Assembly (NCBI RefSeq): GCF_000968685.2
Contig: NZ_LAKD02000033.1
Location: 1 to 64,000, forward strand
DNA length: 64,000 nt
Origin: Streptomyces antioxidans
GTDB taxonomy: Bacteria > Actinomycetota > Actinomycetes > Streptomycetales > Streptomycetaceae
Direction: 5' to 3'
Both the position numbers and the translations under genes were made by a program. Below are positions 34,466-46,289 of this stretch, piece after piece. How positions within the stretch are numbered: the first letter of the stretch is position 1; every line of letters starts with the position of its first letter. The notes beneath the pieces were generated by a model that was given only the letters and a program-made list of their open reading frames with translations, was not told the origin of the DNA and made no database searches.

Positions 34466-35164
34466 TCAAGCGGTCCAGAAGTCCCACCAGCGGGTCAGGA
34501 TCAGCATGCCGATGACGCCGATCCACATCACCGGGACCACCCAGTGGAACTCCATGAGCCCGCGCCGCAGCCCGTCCGGCGCGGGGAGGTAGCCGTGCTT
34601 GAGGTTGTGGCCGGTGACGTAGCAGAACATCACGATGGTGGCGGCCCAGGCCAGGCAGCACCACAGGCACAGCGAGCCGATGACGTACAGCGACTCGTAC
34701 TGCAGCCAGGTCACGAAGCCGACGCCGAAGAGGGTGCCCGCGTTGAAGGTCAGCCAGTACCAGCGCGGGAAGCGCGCCCCGGTCAGCAGGGACATGCCCA
34801 CGCAGATCACGATGGCGTAGGCGGCGAGGCCGAGCATCGGGTTCGGGAAGCCGAACGCCTGCGCCTGGTCGCTCTCCATGATGTTGCCGCAGGAGACGAC
34901 CGGATTGAGGCTGCAGCCGGGCGTGAAGACCTTGCCGTCGGCCTTGTACTCGAGGATCTTGTTCTTGTCGATCGTGATGACCCAGGCGGCCAGCAGTCCC
35001 AGCGCTCCGGTGATCACGAGCAGCAGGGCGAAGGCACGACTGCCCCCCGTCCCGGCCCGTGCGCCCTCCCGCGCCTCGCCGGACTCCACGTCGTCCATCA
35101 CTGTCGTCGCCATACTCGCCGTCCGTCGCTCTCCGCCGTCTCCAGCCCCGTCGGGCACGGCCAT
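34466..35164 (-). CDS. Vitamin K epoxide reductase (VKOR) family protein
   Basis: VKOR proteins pass electrons from extracytoplasmic thiols to quinone, supporting disulfide formation. About five membrane helices are predicted. The loop pair is in CSLNPVVSC and the active-site CxxC is CLWC in the fourth helix region. No fused thioredoxin domain is present, so it needs a separate DsbA-like partner, not in this window. I chose the ATG at 35164 (232 residues) because AGGGGGTG lies seven bases upstream; the ATG at 35113 gives a shorter disordered N-terminus and is possible. Confidence 0.88.
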   Translation of the reverse strand: MAVPDGAGDGGERRTASMATTVMDDVESGEAREGARAGTGGSRAFALLLVITGALGLLAAWVITIDKNKILEYKADGKVFTPGCSLNPVVSCGNIMESDQAQAFGFPNPMLGLAAYAIVICVGMSLLTGARFPRWYWLTFNAGTLFGVGFVTWLQYESLYVIGSLCLWCCLAWAATIVMFCYVTGHNLKHGYLPAPDGLRRGLMEFHWVVPVMWIGVIGMLILTRWWDFWTA

Positions 35165-35254
35165 TGTGCCGCACCCCCTGCCGCCGTATGTCGCGTTCAG
35201 CCCGGCCGTGCCATGGTGCCCTGTCCCCCATTCGGAGGACATAAGACGGGCTTC

Positions 35255-35274
35255 CCGGTCGTCCCGGGGACCGG
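35255..35274. promoter_or_regulatory. Palindrome before the ABC transporter gene
   Basis: CCGGTC-N8-GACCGG, with a nested GTCCC-G-GGGAC, lies 18 bases before the ABC ATPase start and in the divergent gap with the VKOR gene. It could be the operator of the response regulator encoded three genes downstream. Confidence 0.35.
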
Positions 35275-35292
35275 CGCGGCACCGTCAGCCTC

Positions 35293-36171
35293 ATGGGTAT
35301 GGCAGATGAAGCGGTACGGGTGCGCGGGCTGTGCAAGCGCTACGGCGCGGTGACCGCGCTGGACGGCGTTGACCTGGGCATCCGGCGGGGTGAGGTGTTC
35401 GGCATCCTGGGGCCCAACGGAGCGGGCAAGAGCACGACGGTGGAGATCCTCCAGGGCCATCGGAACCGGGACGCGGGCGAGGTCACGGTGCTGGGCCGGG
35501 ACCCCGCCTCCGGGGGACGGCGGTGGCGTTCCCGGATCGGCATCGTTTGGCAGGATGAATCCGCCCCGGCCGAGTTGACGGTCGGTGAGACGGTGCGGCA
35601 TTTCGCCCGCTACTACCCGCGCTCGCGCGACCCGGAGGAGGTCGTCGGGCTGGTCGGTCTCCAGGACAAGGCGGGCAGCCGGATCAAGGCGCTGTCGGGC
35701 GGGCAGCGGCGCCGGCTGGATGTGGCCCTCGGGGTGATCGGCGATCCGGAGCTGCTGCTTCTGGACGAGCCGACGACGGGCTTCGACCCGGCGGCGCGGC
35801 GGCGGTTCTGGGAGCTGATCCGGCGGCTGGCCGACGAGGGCACCACGATCGTGCTCACCACCCACTATCTGGACGAGGCCGAGGCGCTGTCCGACCGGCT
35901 CGCGGTCATCGCCACGGGCAAGGTCGTGGCCGAGGGGGCGCCCGCCGAGCTGCGCGAGCGGCACGGCGGCCGGGCGACGGTCCACTGGAGCGGGACGGGC
36001 GGCGGGGCGCGCCACGAGGAGACGGAGACCCCGACCCGTACCGTCGCGGAGCTGATGCGCCGCTTCGACGGGGAGATCCCCGGGCTGCGGATCTCCCGCC
36101 CCACCCTGGAGGACGTCTATCTGCGGCTCACCGGCCAACTCGACGAGCAGCCCGGGGAGGCCGCGCGATGA
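35293..36171 (+). CDS. ABC transporter ATP-binding protein
   Basis: This ATPase powers the adjacent ABC-2 permease, probably for export. Walker A is GPNGAGKSTT, the signature LSGGQRRRLDVALG, Walker B LLLLDEPTTGFD and the switch His is in TTHYLDEAEA; the C-terminal extension fits drug- or lipid-export subfamilies. Two ATGs (35293 and 35299) are possible; neither has a clear ribosome-binding site, so translation may be leaderless. It overlaps the permease (ATGA). Confidence 0.93.
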   Translation: MGMADEAVRVRGLCKRYGAVTALDGVDLGIRRGEVFGILGPNGAGKSTTVEILQGHRNRDAGEVTVLGRDPASGGRRWRSRIGIVWQDESAPAELTVGETVRHFARYYPRSRDPEEVVGLVGLQDKAGSRIKALSGGQRRRLDVALGVIGDPELLLLDEPTTGFDPAARRRFWELIRRLADEGTTIVLTTHYLDEAEALSDRLAVIATGKVVAEGAPAELRERHGGRATVHWSGTGGGARHEETETPTRTVAELMRRFDGEIPGLRISRPTLEDVYLRLTGQLDEQPGEAAR

Positions 36172-37028
36172 CCACCACGACCACCACCCCTTCCGGCGCC
36201 CGTCGGGCCGACGGGCCCGACACCGCGCGGCTGCCCGGCGCCTGGACGCTCGGGCTGCACCGGGGCGCCCTCGAGCTCAGGCAGTTCTTCCGTCAGCGCG
36301 AACAGGTGGTCTTCACCTTCGCCTTCCCCGTCGTCTTCCTGGCCCTGTTCGCCTCGATCTTCCGGGACGACGTGCGGGGCGCGGGCGTGACCGCCTCCCA
36401 GCTCTACGCCGCGGCGATGATCGCGGCGGGGGTGATGTCGACCAGCTTCCAGTCGCTGGGCGTCTCCATCGCGCTCGAACGGGACGAGAAGGTGCTGCGG
36501 CGGCTGCGCGGTACGCCGATGCCCCCGGCCGCGTACTTCCTCGGCAAGCTGTGGCTGGTCCTGGTCTCCGGGATCGCCGAGACGGCGCTGCTGCTGGCCG
36601 TCGGCACGGCCTGCTTCGATCTCGAGCTGCCCACGGGCGCGGCCACCTGGTTCACCTTCGCCTGGGTCTTCGCCCTCGGGCTGACCGGCTGTGCGCTGCT
36701 GGGCATCGCGATCAGCAGTGTGCCGCGCTCCGGTAAGAGCGCCACCTCGGTGGTGGTCCTGCCGTTCCTGGTGCTCCAGTTCATCTCCGGTGTCTTCATC
36801 TCGATCGACACGCTGCCGGACTGGATGCTGACCGTGGGCGCCCTGTTTCCGCTGAAGTGGATGTGCCAGGGGTTCCGCGGGGTGTTCCTGCCGGAGTCGG
36901 CGGCCGTGCTGGAGCAGGCGGGCGCATGGGAATACGGCCGGATCGCCCTGGTGCTGGGCGCCTGGTGCGTCGGAGGATTGGCACTGTGTCTGCTGACCTT
37001 CCGTTGGAAGAACCGCCGGGACGGCTGA
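36168..37028 (+). CDS. ABC-2 type permease
   Basis: The 286-residue protein has six predicted membrane helices in the ABC-2 arrangement, with a cytoplasmic N-terminus (TTTTTTPSGARRAD) and the conserved segment GVMSTSFQSLGVSIALERDEKVLRRLRGTPMP. With the ATPase it forms an exporter whose substrate cannot be told from sequence. It is translated from the ATGA overlap and its own 3' end contains the kinase start. Confidence 0.92.
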   Translation: MTTTTTTPSGARRADGPDTARLPGAWTLGLHRGALELRQFFRQREQVVFTFAFPVVFLALFASIFRDDVRGAGVTASQLYAAAMIAAGVMSTSFQSLGVSIALERDEKVLRRLRGTPMPPAAYFLGKLWLVLVSGIAETALLLAVGTACFDLELPTGAATWFTFAWVFALGLTGCALLGIAISSVPRSGKSATSVVVLPFLVLQFISGVFISIDTLPDWMLTVGALFPLKWMCQGFRGVFLPESAAVLEQAGAWEYGRIALVLGAWCVGGLALCLLTFRWKNRRDG

Positions 37029-38305
37029 GCGAACCGGCCGGCCCTCGCGATCCCGACGTGTACAACCGCACCTACCGCCGCTGGGACGCCTATTTCGCGA
37101 TCGTGTTCGCGGCCACCTTCCTGTTCGTGCTGAGCGGATCGGACCTCGGGACCGGACCGCGCGCGGTCGCGGCGGCCGTCTTCGCCGCGACCGCGCCGTG
37201 GTACGTGCTGGTCGGGCGGCCGGTGCTGCTCACCGAAGACGAGGACAGCCCCCGCGCGGTGGTCTATCTGGTGGGGCTCTTCCTGCTGTTCGTGGTGCCC
37301 TCCGCGCTGGTCGGCGAGACCCGGATCGCGATCTTCGCGCTGACGCCCCAGTGCTTCATGCTGCTGCGGATGCGCAGGGCGCTGATCGCCGTCACCGTGA
37401 TCAACATCGCCCCGGTGGTGGTCTGGGCACTCGTGGAGCGGCCGGATTCCGGGGACCTGTTCTCCAACTCGCTCTTCGCGGCCGTCTCATGGGCCTTCTC
37501 CCTGCTCGTCGGCAGCTGGATCATCATGATCCTCCAGCAGAGCGCCGAGCGCGCCCGGCTGATCGCCGAACTGGACGCCAGCCGCGAGGAGGTGGCCCGG
37601 CTGTCGGCCGCGCACGGCGCCCTCGCGGAGCGGGACCGGCTGACCCGGGAGATCCATGACACCCTCGCCCAGGGCTTCACCAGCCTGCTGATGCTCGTTC
37701 AGGCACTGGAATCGGAGCTGGACCACGATATGCCGCTGGCCCGCCGCCACTTGGGCCTCATGGCCCGTACGGCCCGGGAGAACCTCGCGGAGGCCCGCGC
37801 CCTGGTCGCCGGGGCGGGCCCGGCCGACCTGGCCGGCAGTTCGCTCCCGGACGCGCTGCGGCGGCTGGCCGCGCGCCACGGTGAGCAGACCGGCTCCCCC
37901 GCCCGCGTAGAGGTCGCGGGGGCGGTACGGCCGCTGCCCGCCGCCGTGGAGGTGGTGGCGCTGCGCGGCTGCCAGGAGGCGCTGGCCAACGTCCGCAGGC
38001 ACGCGGGGCCGGGCGCGGCGGTGGCCATCGCGCTCGGCTACGGCGAGGACGCGCTGCGGCTGCGGGTCGGGGACACCGGCCGCGGCTTCGACCCGGGCGC
38101 CCCGCACGAGGGCTACGGCCTGGCCGGGCTGCGCGCACGGGCGGCCGAGGTGGGCGGTACGGCGGAGGTGACCGGCGCCCCGGGCGAGGGCACGGCGGTC
38201 GCGCTCGAACTGCCCGTCCGGCCGCCCGTCCCGTCGCCCCATCCCTCCCGGCCGACGGGACGGAATCCCTCCCGGCCGACGGTACGAACGAGGAGCGCGC
38301 GGTGA
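36986..38305 (+). CDS. NarL/DesK-type sensor histidine kinase
   Basis: About six membrane helices (residues 30-190) without a clear extracytoplasmic domain suggest it senses within the membrane or via the transporter. The HisKA_3 box is ERDRLTREIHDTLAQGF; the ATPase domain has DTGRGFDPG and GYGLAGLRARA. A Pro/Arg-rich tail follows. I chose the GTG at 36986 (439 residues), which lies 43 bases inside the permease gene with GGAGG nine bases upstream. Its stop overlaps the regulator start (GTGA). Confidence 0.93.
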   Translation: MSADLPLEEPPGRLSEPAGPRDPDVYNRTYRRWDAYFAIVFAATFLFVLSGSDLGTGPRAVAAAVFAATAPWYVLVGRPVLLTEDEDSPRAVVYLVGLFLLFVVPSALVGETRIAIFALTPQCFMLLRMRRALIAVTVINIAPVVVWALVERPDSGDLFSNSLFAAVSWAFSLLVGSWIIMILQQSAERARLIAELDASREEVARLSAAHGALAERDRLTREIHDTLAQGFTSLLMLVQALESELDHDMPLARRHLGLMARTARENLAEARALVAGAGPADLAGSSLPDALRRLAARHGEQTGSPARVEVAGAVRPLPAAVEVVALRGCQEALANVRRHAGPGAAVAIALGYGEDALRLRVGDTGRGFDPGAPHEGYGLAGLRARAAEVGGTAEVTGAPGEGTAVALELPVRPPVPSPHPSRPTGRNPSRPTVRTRSAR

Positions 38306-38922
38306 TCCGGATCCTGATCGCGGACGACCATCCGGTGGTGCGGGAGGGGCTGCGCGGCATGCTCGGCGCCGAACCCGATCTGACGGTCGTCGGCGAGGCG
38401 GCGAGCGGGCCGCGGGCGGAGGCGCTGTGTGCCTCACTGCGGCCCGATGTGGTGCTGATGGACCTGCGGATGCCGGACGGCGACGGGGTGGAGTCGATCG
38501 CCCGGATGACCGCCGCCGGGCTGCCCTGCCGGGTGATCGTGCTGACCACGTACGAGACGGACGGGGACATCCTGCGCGCGGTGGAGGCTGGTGCGGCCGG
38601 CTATCTGCTCAAGGACATGCCCCGCGCCGAACTGGCCGAGGCCGTACGCTCCGCCGCCCGCGGTGAGACGGTGCTGGCCCCTTCGGTCGCCGCCCGGCTC
38701 ATGGACCAGCTGCGCGACCGGCCCGAGCGGCCCCGCCTCTCCGAGCGCGAGACGGCCGTACTGCGGCTGGTCGCGGAGGGGTGCACCAACGCGGAGATCG
38801 GCCGCCGTCTCTTCATCGGCGAGTCGACGGTGAAGACCCATCTGCTGCGGGCCTTCGGCAAGCTGGGCGTGGACGACCGCACCGCGGCGGTCACCAGCGC
38901 GATGCGGCTGGGGCTGCTGTAG
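38302..38922 (+). CDS. NarL/LuxR-family response regulator
   Basis: The receiver domain has the acidic pair in IADDHP, the phospho-acceptor Asp in VVLMDLRMPDGDG and the Lys in YLLKDMP. The LuxR-type helix-turn-helix is LSERETAVLRLVAEGCTNAEIGRRLFIGESTVKTHL. The 206-residue length is standard. It is the partner of the overlapping kinase and probably controls the ABC genes upstream, as such four-gene modules usually do. Confidence 0.95.
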   Translation: MIRILIADDHPVVREGLRGMLGAEPDLTVVGEAASGPRAEALCASLRPDVVLMDLRMPDGDGVESIARMTAAGLPCRVIVLTTYETDGDILRAVEAGAAGYLLKDMPRAELAEAVRSAARGETVLAPSVAARLMDQLRDRPERPRLSERETAVLRLVAEGCTNAEIGRRLFIGESTVKTHLLRAFGKLGVDDRTAAVTSAMRLGLL

Positions 38923-38950
38923 GGCGCGGGCCCGGCCCGCGGTACGGCGG

Positions 38951-38986
38951 CGCAAGGGGCCCGGGAACCTCCCCGCGCCCCTTGCG
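38951..38986. terminator. Terminator between the response regulator and hisS
   Basis: CGCAAGGGGC (38951-38960) pairs with GCCCCTTGCG (38977-38986) between two convergent stops. The loop CCGGGAACCTCCCCGC can pair further. It can serve both strands. Confidence 0.8.
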
Positions 38987-38998
38987 GCGGCGTCTCGC

Positions 38999-40261
38999 TC
39001 AGCCGAGGCGCGAGCGGACCGCCTCGACCACCTCGGCCAGCGGCACCGGCGCCTGCTGGCCGGAGTCCATGTCCTTCAGCTGGACCACGCTCTCCGCGAG
39101 GTCACGCTCGCCCGCCACGATCGCGTAGCGTGCGCCGCTGCGGTTGGCGGCCTTCATGGCGGCTTTGAGGCCCTTGCCGCCATAGGCGAAGTCCGTGGCG
39201 ACGCCCGCCGTACGGAGCTCGCCGACCAGCCCGAAGAGGACCTTGCGGGCCTCCTCCCCCAGCGGCACCGCGAAGACGCTGACCGCGGCGGGGAGGTCCA
39301 GCTCGACACCCTCTGCCTCCAGCGCGAGCACCGTACGGTCCACACCGAGCGCCCAGCCCACCGAGGGCAGGGCCGGGCCGCCGATCATCTCGGACAGCCC
39401 GTCGTAGCGGCCGCCGCCGCCGACCGCGGACTGGGAGCCCAGGCCGTCGTGGACGAACTCGAAGGTGGTGCGGGTGTAGTAGTCCAGGCCGCGCACCAGC
39501 CTCACGTCGTCCTCGAAGCGCACGCCCCGCGCGGTGATCAGCTCGCGGACCTCCGCGTGGTACGCCTTGCACCCCTCGCACAGGTAGTCGCGCAGCAGCG
39601 GGGCGTCGGCGAGCTGCGCGCGCACCGCCTCGCGCTTGTCGTCCAGCACCCGCAGCGGGTTGATCTCGACGCGCCGCCGGGTGTCCTCGTCCAGGTCCAG
39701 GGCGCGCAGGAAGTCCTGGAGGGCGGCCCGGTAGACGGGGCGGCAGGTGGCGTCGCCCAGGGAGTTCAGCAGGATGCGGAAGTTCCGCAGCCCGAGCGAG
39801 CGGTAGGCGTCGTGGGCCAGGACGATCAGCTCGGCGTCAAGTGCCGGGTCCTCGGCGCCGATCGCCTCCGCGCCGACCTGCGAGAAGTGGCGGTAGCGGC
39901 CCTTCTGCGGGCGCTCGTAGCGGTAGTACGAGCCCGAGTACCAGAGCTTGACCGGCAGCGATCCGGCCTTGTGGAGATTGGCCTCCAGGGCGGCGCGCAG
40001 CACCGAGGCGGTGCCCTCGGGGCGCAGCGCGAGCTCGTCGCCGCCCTTGGTGGTGAGGGTGTACATCTCCTTGGTCACGATGTCGGTGGACTCGCCGACG
40101 CCGCGCGCGAACAGCTCCACGTTCTCGAAACCGGGGGTTTCGATATAGCCGTAGCCAGAGCGCTTGAGCGGTGCGGCGATCGCCTCGCGCACCGCGAGGT
40201 AGGTCGCGGAGGCGGGCGGGATCAGGTCATACGTGCCCCGGGGGGCCTTGAAGGTGCTCAA
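38999..40261 (-). CDS. hisS: Histidyl-tRNA synthetase
   Basis: It charges tRNA-His. Class II motif 2 is [16 protein letters not shown] and the histidine-specific motif is [15 protein letters not shown]; the C-terminal anticodon domain follows. I chose the TTG at 40261 (420 residues, [15 protein letters not shown]), where family similarity begins, with only a weak GAGAGA site; the frame is open upstream. It lies 13 bases after the metallo-hydrolase gene. Confidence 0.96.
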   Translation of the reverse strand: MSTFKAPRGTYDLIPPASATYLAVREAIAAPLKRSGYGYIETPGFENVELFARGVGESTDIVTKEMYTLTTKGGDELALRPEGTASVLRAALEANLHKAGSLPVKLWYSGSYYRYERPQKGRYRHFSQVGAEAIGAEDPALDAELIVLAHDAYRSLGLRNFRILLNSLGDATCRPVYRAALQDFLRALDLDEDTRRRVEINPLRVLDDKREAVRAQLADAPLLRDYLCEGCKAYHAEVRELITARGVRFEDDVRLVRGLDYYTRTTFEFVHDGLGSQSAVGGGGRYDGLSEMIGGPALPSVGWALGVDRTVLALEAEGVELDLPAAVSVFAVPLGEEARKVLFGLVGELRTAGVATDFAYGGKGLKAAMKAANRSGARYAIVAGERDLAESVVQLKDMDSGQQAPVPLAEVVEAVRSRLG

Positions 40262-40274
40262 CGGAAGTCTCTCG

Positions 40275-40991
40275 TCACATTCCTCGTCGCGGAGCCGGGC
40301 GCTCGGCGCCGTCTCCCAGGCCGGCGGCCACCTCGCGCAGATACGGGTTGGTGGCGCGCTCACGGCCGATGCTGGTCTGGGGGCCATGGCCGGACAGCAC
40401 CACGGTCGAGTCGTCGAGCGGCAGGACCACACGGCCCAGTGACTCAAGGATCTCGGCGTGGTCGCCGCCGGGCAGATCGGTGCGTCCGATGGAGCCGGCG
40501 AAGAGCAGATCGCCCGAGAAGAAGACGGACGGGATGTCCGCCTGCTCGGGCATCTGGAAGGTCACCGACCCCTTGGTATGGCCCGGGGCGTGCGCGACGG
40601 TGAGCTCCAGACCGGCCAGCTTCAGCTCTGCCCCGTCGGCCAGCTCCTTGACGTCGTCCGGCTCGCCCACGGTGAGTTCACCCATCAGCGGCATGCCGAT
40701 GGAGCGCCCGAGCGCCTTCTCCGGGTCGCTCATCATGAAGCGGTCGGACGGGTGGATCCACGCCGGTACGTCATGCGCGCCGCAAACCGGGACGACCGAG
40801 GCGACATGGTCGATGTGGCCGTGGGTGAGGACGACGGCGACGGGCTTGAGCCGGTGCTTGGCGACCGCCTCCGCGACGCCTTGGGCCGCCTGGTGGCCCG
40901 GGTCGATGATCACGCACTCCTCACCGGCGGCGGGGGCGACCAGATAGCAGTTGGTCCCCCAGGCCCCGGCGGGGAACCCGGCAATGAGCAC
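40275..40991 (-). CDS. MBL-fold hydrolase (glyoxalase II-like)
   Basis: The 238-residue protein has the metal-binding THGHIDH motif, the later APGHTKGS and [13 protein letters not shown] segments and the final SGHGPQT His. It belongs to the glyoxalase II/hydroxyacylglutathione hydrolase branch; in a mycothiol-using organism the thioester substrate would differ. The GTG at 40991 has AAGGA five bases upstream. It is co-directional with hisS, as in many actinobacteria. Confidence 0.9.
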   Translation of the reverse strand: MLIAGFPAGAWGTNCYLVAPAAGEECVIIDPGHQAAQGVAEAVAKHRLKPVAVVLTHGHIDHVASVVPVCGAHDVPAWIHPSDRFMMSDPEKALGRSIGMPLMGELTVGEPDDVKELADGAELKLAGLELTVAHAPGHTKGSVTFQMPEQADIPSVFFSGDLLFAGSIGRTDLPGGDHAEILESLGRVVLPLDDSTVVLSGHGPQTSIGRERATNPYLREVAAGLGDGAERPAPRRGM

Positions 40992-41165
40992 GATCGTCCT
41001 TAGAAGTCGTCGGAGAAGTCGTCCGGCGGAGGCCGGTGGAAGATTGTCGGCAGCTTCAGAGCCTACCGGCGGCGCCCCGGCCACAGCGAACCCGTATACG
41101 GTACGGCCGAGCCCTCGTACACAACAGCAGCACACCGACGGCACACGCCATGAGGAGACGACCCG

Positions 41166-42032
41166 GTGGTCAGTAACGAGCAGCGGCGGCGGCAACTCGC
41201 CCGGGAGAAGTACCTTCGGCAGCAGCAGCGGCGCGAAACCGCCCGGCGCAAGTCGCGCCAGCGCAATGTGGTGATCGCCGCCGTGCTGGCCGTGGTCCTG
41301 GCCGGTGGCGGTGCCGTCGCGGCCACGGGCGCCCTGTCCGGGAACGGCAAGGACAAGAAGAAGGACGACGCCGCCGCCTCCACCACCCCCTCGGCCAGCC
41401 CCACCAGCAAGGCGCCGGACCCCTGCGCCAAGGAGGCGAAGGCGGTCGCGGGCGAGAAGCCGAAGAAGATGTCATGGAAGAAGGAGCCGGCGGTCACGAT
41501 CGACAAGTCCGCCACCTACACGATGAAGATGGAGACGACCTGCGGGGACATCTCCGTGACCATGGACGCGGGCAAGGCGCCGCACACGGTCAACTCCTTC
41601 GGCTTCCTCGCCGGCAAGGGCTACTTCGACCACACCAAGTGCCACCGGCTGGTCAACCAGGGGATCTACGTCCTCCAGTGCGGTGACCCGCAGGGCACCG
41701 GCGCGGGCGGCCCCGGCTACACCCTCCCGGACGAGAACCTTAAGGACGCCTCGATCAAGGGCGGCACGTACCCGGCCGGAACCGTCGCCATGGCCAACCA
41801 GTACAACCCGCAGACCAAGAAGGGCCGGGACACCGGCGGCAGCCAGTTCTTCCTGGTCTACAAGAAGAGCCAGCTCCCGCCGGACTACACGCCCTTCGGC
41901 ACCGTGGACAAGGCCGGGATGAAGGTCCTGCAGAAGATCGCCAACGCCGGGGCGGCTCCCCCGGACCAGACGATGAACACCGCCCCTAACGCCAGCGTGG
42001 TGATCAACAAGGCGACGGTCGGCAAGTCCTGA
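41166..42032 (+). CDS. Membrane-anchored cyclophilin-type peptidyl-prolyl isomerase
   Basis: A basic cytoplasmic N-terminus (residues 1-33), one membrane helix (VVIAAVLAVVLAGGGAVAA), a Ser/Pro linker and an extracytoplasmic cyclophilin domain make up 288 residues. The isomerase Arg is in CHRLV (the usual preceding Phe is Cys), then YVLQCGDPQGTG, GTVAMAN and GSQFFLVY. The two extra Cys may form a disulfide outside the membrane. The GTG at 41166 has AGGAG eight bases upstream. Confidence 0.92.
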   Translation: MVSNEQRRRQLAREKYLRQQQRRETARRKSRQRNVVIAAVLAVVLAGGGAVAATGALSGNGKDKKKDDAAASTTPSASPTSKAPDPCAKEAKAVAGEKPKKMSWKKEPAVTIDKSATYTMKMETTCGDISVTMDAGKAPHTVNSFGFLAGKGYFDHTKCHRLVNQGIYVLQCGDPQGTGAGGPGYTLPDENLKDASIKGGTYPAGTVAMANQYNPQTKKGRDTGGSQFFLVYKKSQLPPDYTPFGTVDKAGMKVLQKIANAGAAPPDQTMNTAPNASVVINKATVGKS

Positions 42033-42115
42033 GGTCGCCGGGCTCGCGTACTGCGAAATTTCGGTCGCGCAGGATACGGACAGCCGGGGCACCGGTCGCC
42101 TATGTTGGCGTTGTA

Positions 42116-42121
42116 TAGGGT
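42116..42121 (+). promoter_or_regulatory. -10 element upstream of the DUF349 gene
   Basis: TAGGGT matches the Streptomyces -10 consensus; no good -35 is found at the usual distance. It lies about 120 bases before the DUF349 start. Confidence 0.3.
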
Positions 42122-42241
42122 GCCTGCCCTGGTGGCCGCCATCCTGATGTGAGACCGGCCAGGGCGTATCCCGGCCGGAAGAAACTGTGGACGATGCCCG
42201 CGGGCCGCGCGCCCGCCCCGGCATCATGTGGAGGAGGCGCT

Positions 42242-43471
42242 GTGAGCAGCGAGCCTTGGGGCCGCGTCGACGAGGCGGGGACCGTGTACGTGCGTACGGC
42301 CGACGGGGAGCAGGTCGTCGGATCGTGGCAGGCGGGATCGCCGGACGAGGCCCTCGCCTACTTCGAGCGCAAGTACGACGGGCTGGTCGTCGAGATCGGC
42401 CTCCTCGAGCGCAGGGTCAAGACCACCGATCTGTCCGCCAAGGACGCGACAGCGGCCATCCAGCACATCCGCCAGCAGGTCGACGAGCACCATGTGGTCG
42501 GCGATCTGGACGCCCTGAGGAAGCGGCTCGACAAGCTCGCCGGAGAGGTCGAGGTCCGCCGGGAGCAGCGCAAGGCGGCCAAGGCGGTCCAGGCCGACGA
42601 GGCCCGCAGGGCCAAGGAGGACCTGGTCGCCGAGGCCGAGCAGCTGGCCGCCAGCGAGCAGTGGCGGGCGGCCGGGGAGCGGCTGCGCGCCCTGGTGGAC
42701 ACCTGGAAGGGCCTGCCCCGGCTGGACCGCAAGACCGACGACGAGCTGTGGCACCGCTTCTCGCACGCCCGCTCGGCGTTCTCCAAGCGGCGCAAGGCGC
42801 ACTTCGCGGCCCTGGACGCACAGCGGGAGGAGGCCCGGCAGACCAAGGAGAAGCTGGTCGCCGAGGCCGAGGCGCTTTCCGGCTCCACCGACTGGGGTCC
42901 GACCGCGGCCCGGTACCGGGAGCTGATGTCGGACTGGAAGGCCGCGGGCCGCGCCCAGCGCGAGTCCGAGGAGGACCTGTGGAACCGCTTCCGCGGTGCG
43001 CAGGACATCTTCTTCCAGGCCCGTAGCGAGGTCTTCGCGGAGCGTGACGCCGAGCAGCGGGAGAATCTCACCCGTAAGGAGGAGCTTGTCGTCGAGGCCG
43101 AGAAGCTGCTGCCGATCTCGGACCTGAAGGCGTCCCGTGCGGCCTTCCGGTCGATCAACGAGCGGTGGGAGGCCATCGGCCATGTGCCCAGGGACGCCCG
43201 CGCCCGTATCGAGGGCCGGATGCACGCGGTGGAGCGCGCCATCCAGGACGCCGAGGACACGGAGTGGCGGCGGACCAACCCCGAGGCGCGGGCGCGCGCT
43301 GCAGGGCTCACCGGCCAGCTCCAGGACGCCGTCGACAAGCTGCGGTCCCAGATCGACGCAGCCCGCGCGGCGGGGAACAACGCCAAGGCCGACAAGCTCT
43401 CCAAGGAGCTCGAGGGAAGGCAGGCGCTGCTGGACCAGGCGCTGAAGGGCCTCCAGGAGTTCGGCGGCTGA
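42242..43471 (+). CDS. DUF349 coiled-coil protein
   Basis: The 409-residue cytoplasmic protein contains three DUF349 repeats (LRALVDTWKGLPRLDRKTDDELWHRF and two similar units, each with a W-K/E and DELW-like core) in a highly charged helical context. Its function is unknown; DUF349 proteins are widespread in actinobacteria. I chose the GTG at 42242, preceded by GGAGGAGG; the frame continues 31 codons upstream without support. It ends at a strong hairpin facing relA. Confidence 0.88.
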   Translation: MSSEPWGRVDEAGTVYVRTADGEQVVGSWQAGSPDEALAYFERKYDGLVVEIGLLERRVKTTDLSAKDATAAIQHIRQQVDEHHVVGDLDALRKRLDKLAGEVEVRREQRKAAKAVQADEARRAKEDLVAEAEQLAASEQWRAAGERLRALVDTWKGLPRLDRKTDDELWHRFSHARSAFSKRRKAHFAALDAQREEARQTKEKLVAEAEALSGSTDWGPTAARYRELMSDWKAAGRAQRESEEDLWNRFRGAQDIFFQARSEVFAERDAEQRENLTRKEELVVEAEKLLPISDLKASRAAFRSINERWEAIGHVPRDARARIEGRMHAVERAIQDAEDTEWRRTNPEARARAAGLTGQLQDAVDKLRSQIDAARAAGNNAKADKLSKELEGRQALLDQALKGLQEFGG

Positions 43472-43493
43472 GCGCGCGCTGATCCATCCACTC

Positions 43494-43538
43494 ACGGTGG
43501 CGGCCCCCGGTGTCTTTCGCGCCGGGGGCCGCCACCGT
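43494..43538. terminator. Bidirectional terminator between the DUF349 gene and relA
   Basis: Perfect 17-base arms (43494-43510 and 43522-43538) around an 11-base loop lie between two convergent stops. Confidence 0.9.
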
Positions 43539-43564
43539 CGTGTGCGCCCCGTGGAGGGCCGCTC

Positions 43565-46096
<2,532 letters not shown>

Positions 46097-46211
46097 GAGC
46101 ACTCCTAGCGGTCCGGACCCGAAAAGGTCGGGCTGCCATGGTATCGATCCCGCCACTCCGCTTGCCTCCCGACCGCCAAGCCGGGCGTGACGGGGGCGTG
46201 GGGCGGCACGG

Positions 46212-46251
46212 CGGAGGGCGGGGACCCGCGGTTGCGCGTCCCCGCCCTCCG
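46212..46251 (-). terminator. Hairpin after apt
   Basis: Perfect 14-base arms (46212-46225 and 46238-46251) lie between the apt stop and the relA start. Some relA transcription may therefore depend on a promoter in the 115 bases that follow. Confidence 0.75.
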
Positions 46252-46289
46252 GCGGTACTCCCGGCCCGTTCCACGGGCTCCATCCCGGC

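Noticed and set aside
36857-36985. Longer N-terminus for the histidine kinase
   Set aside because: The extra codons read the permease gene in another phase; the GTG at 36986 has a strong ribosome-binding site.
35293-38922. Lantibiotic or antibiotic immunity cluster
   Set aside because: No precursor peptide, modification enzyme or further transport genes lie next to the exporter and two-component genes.
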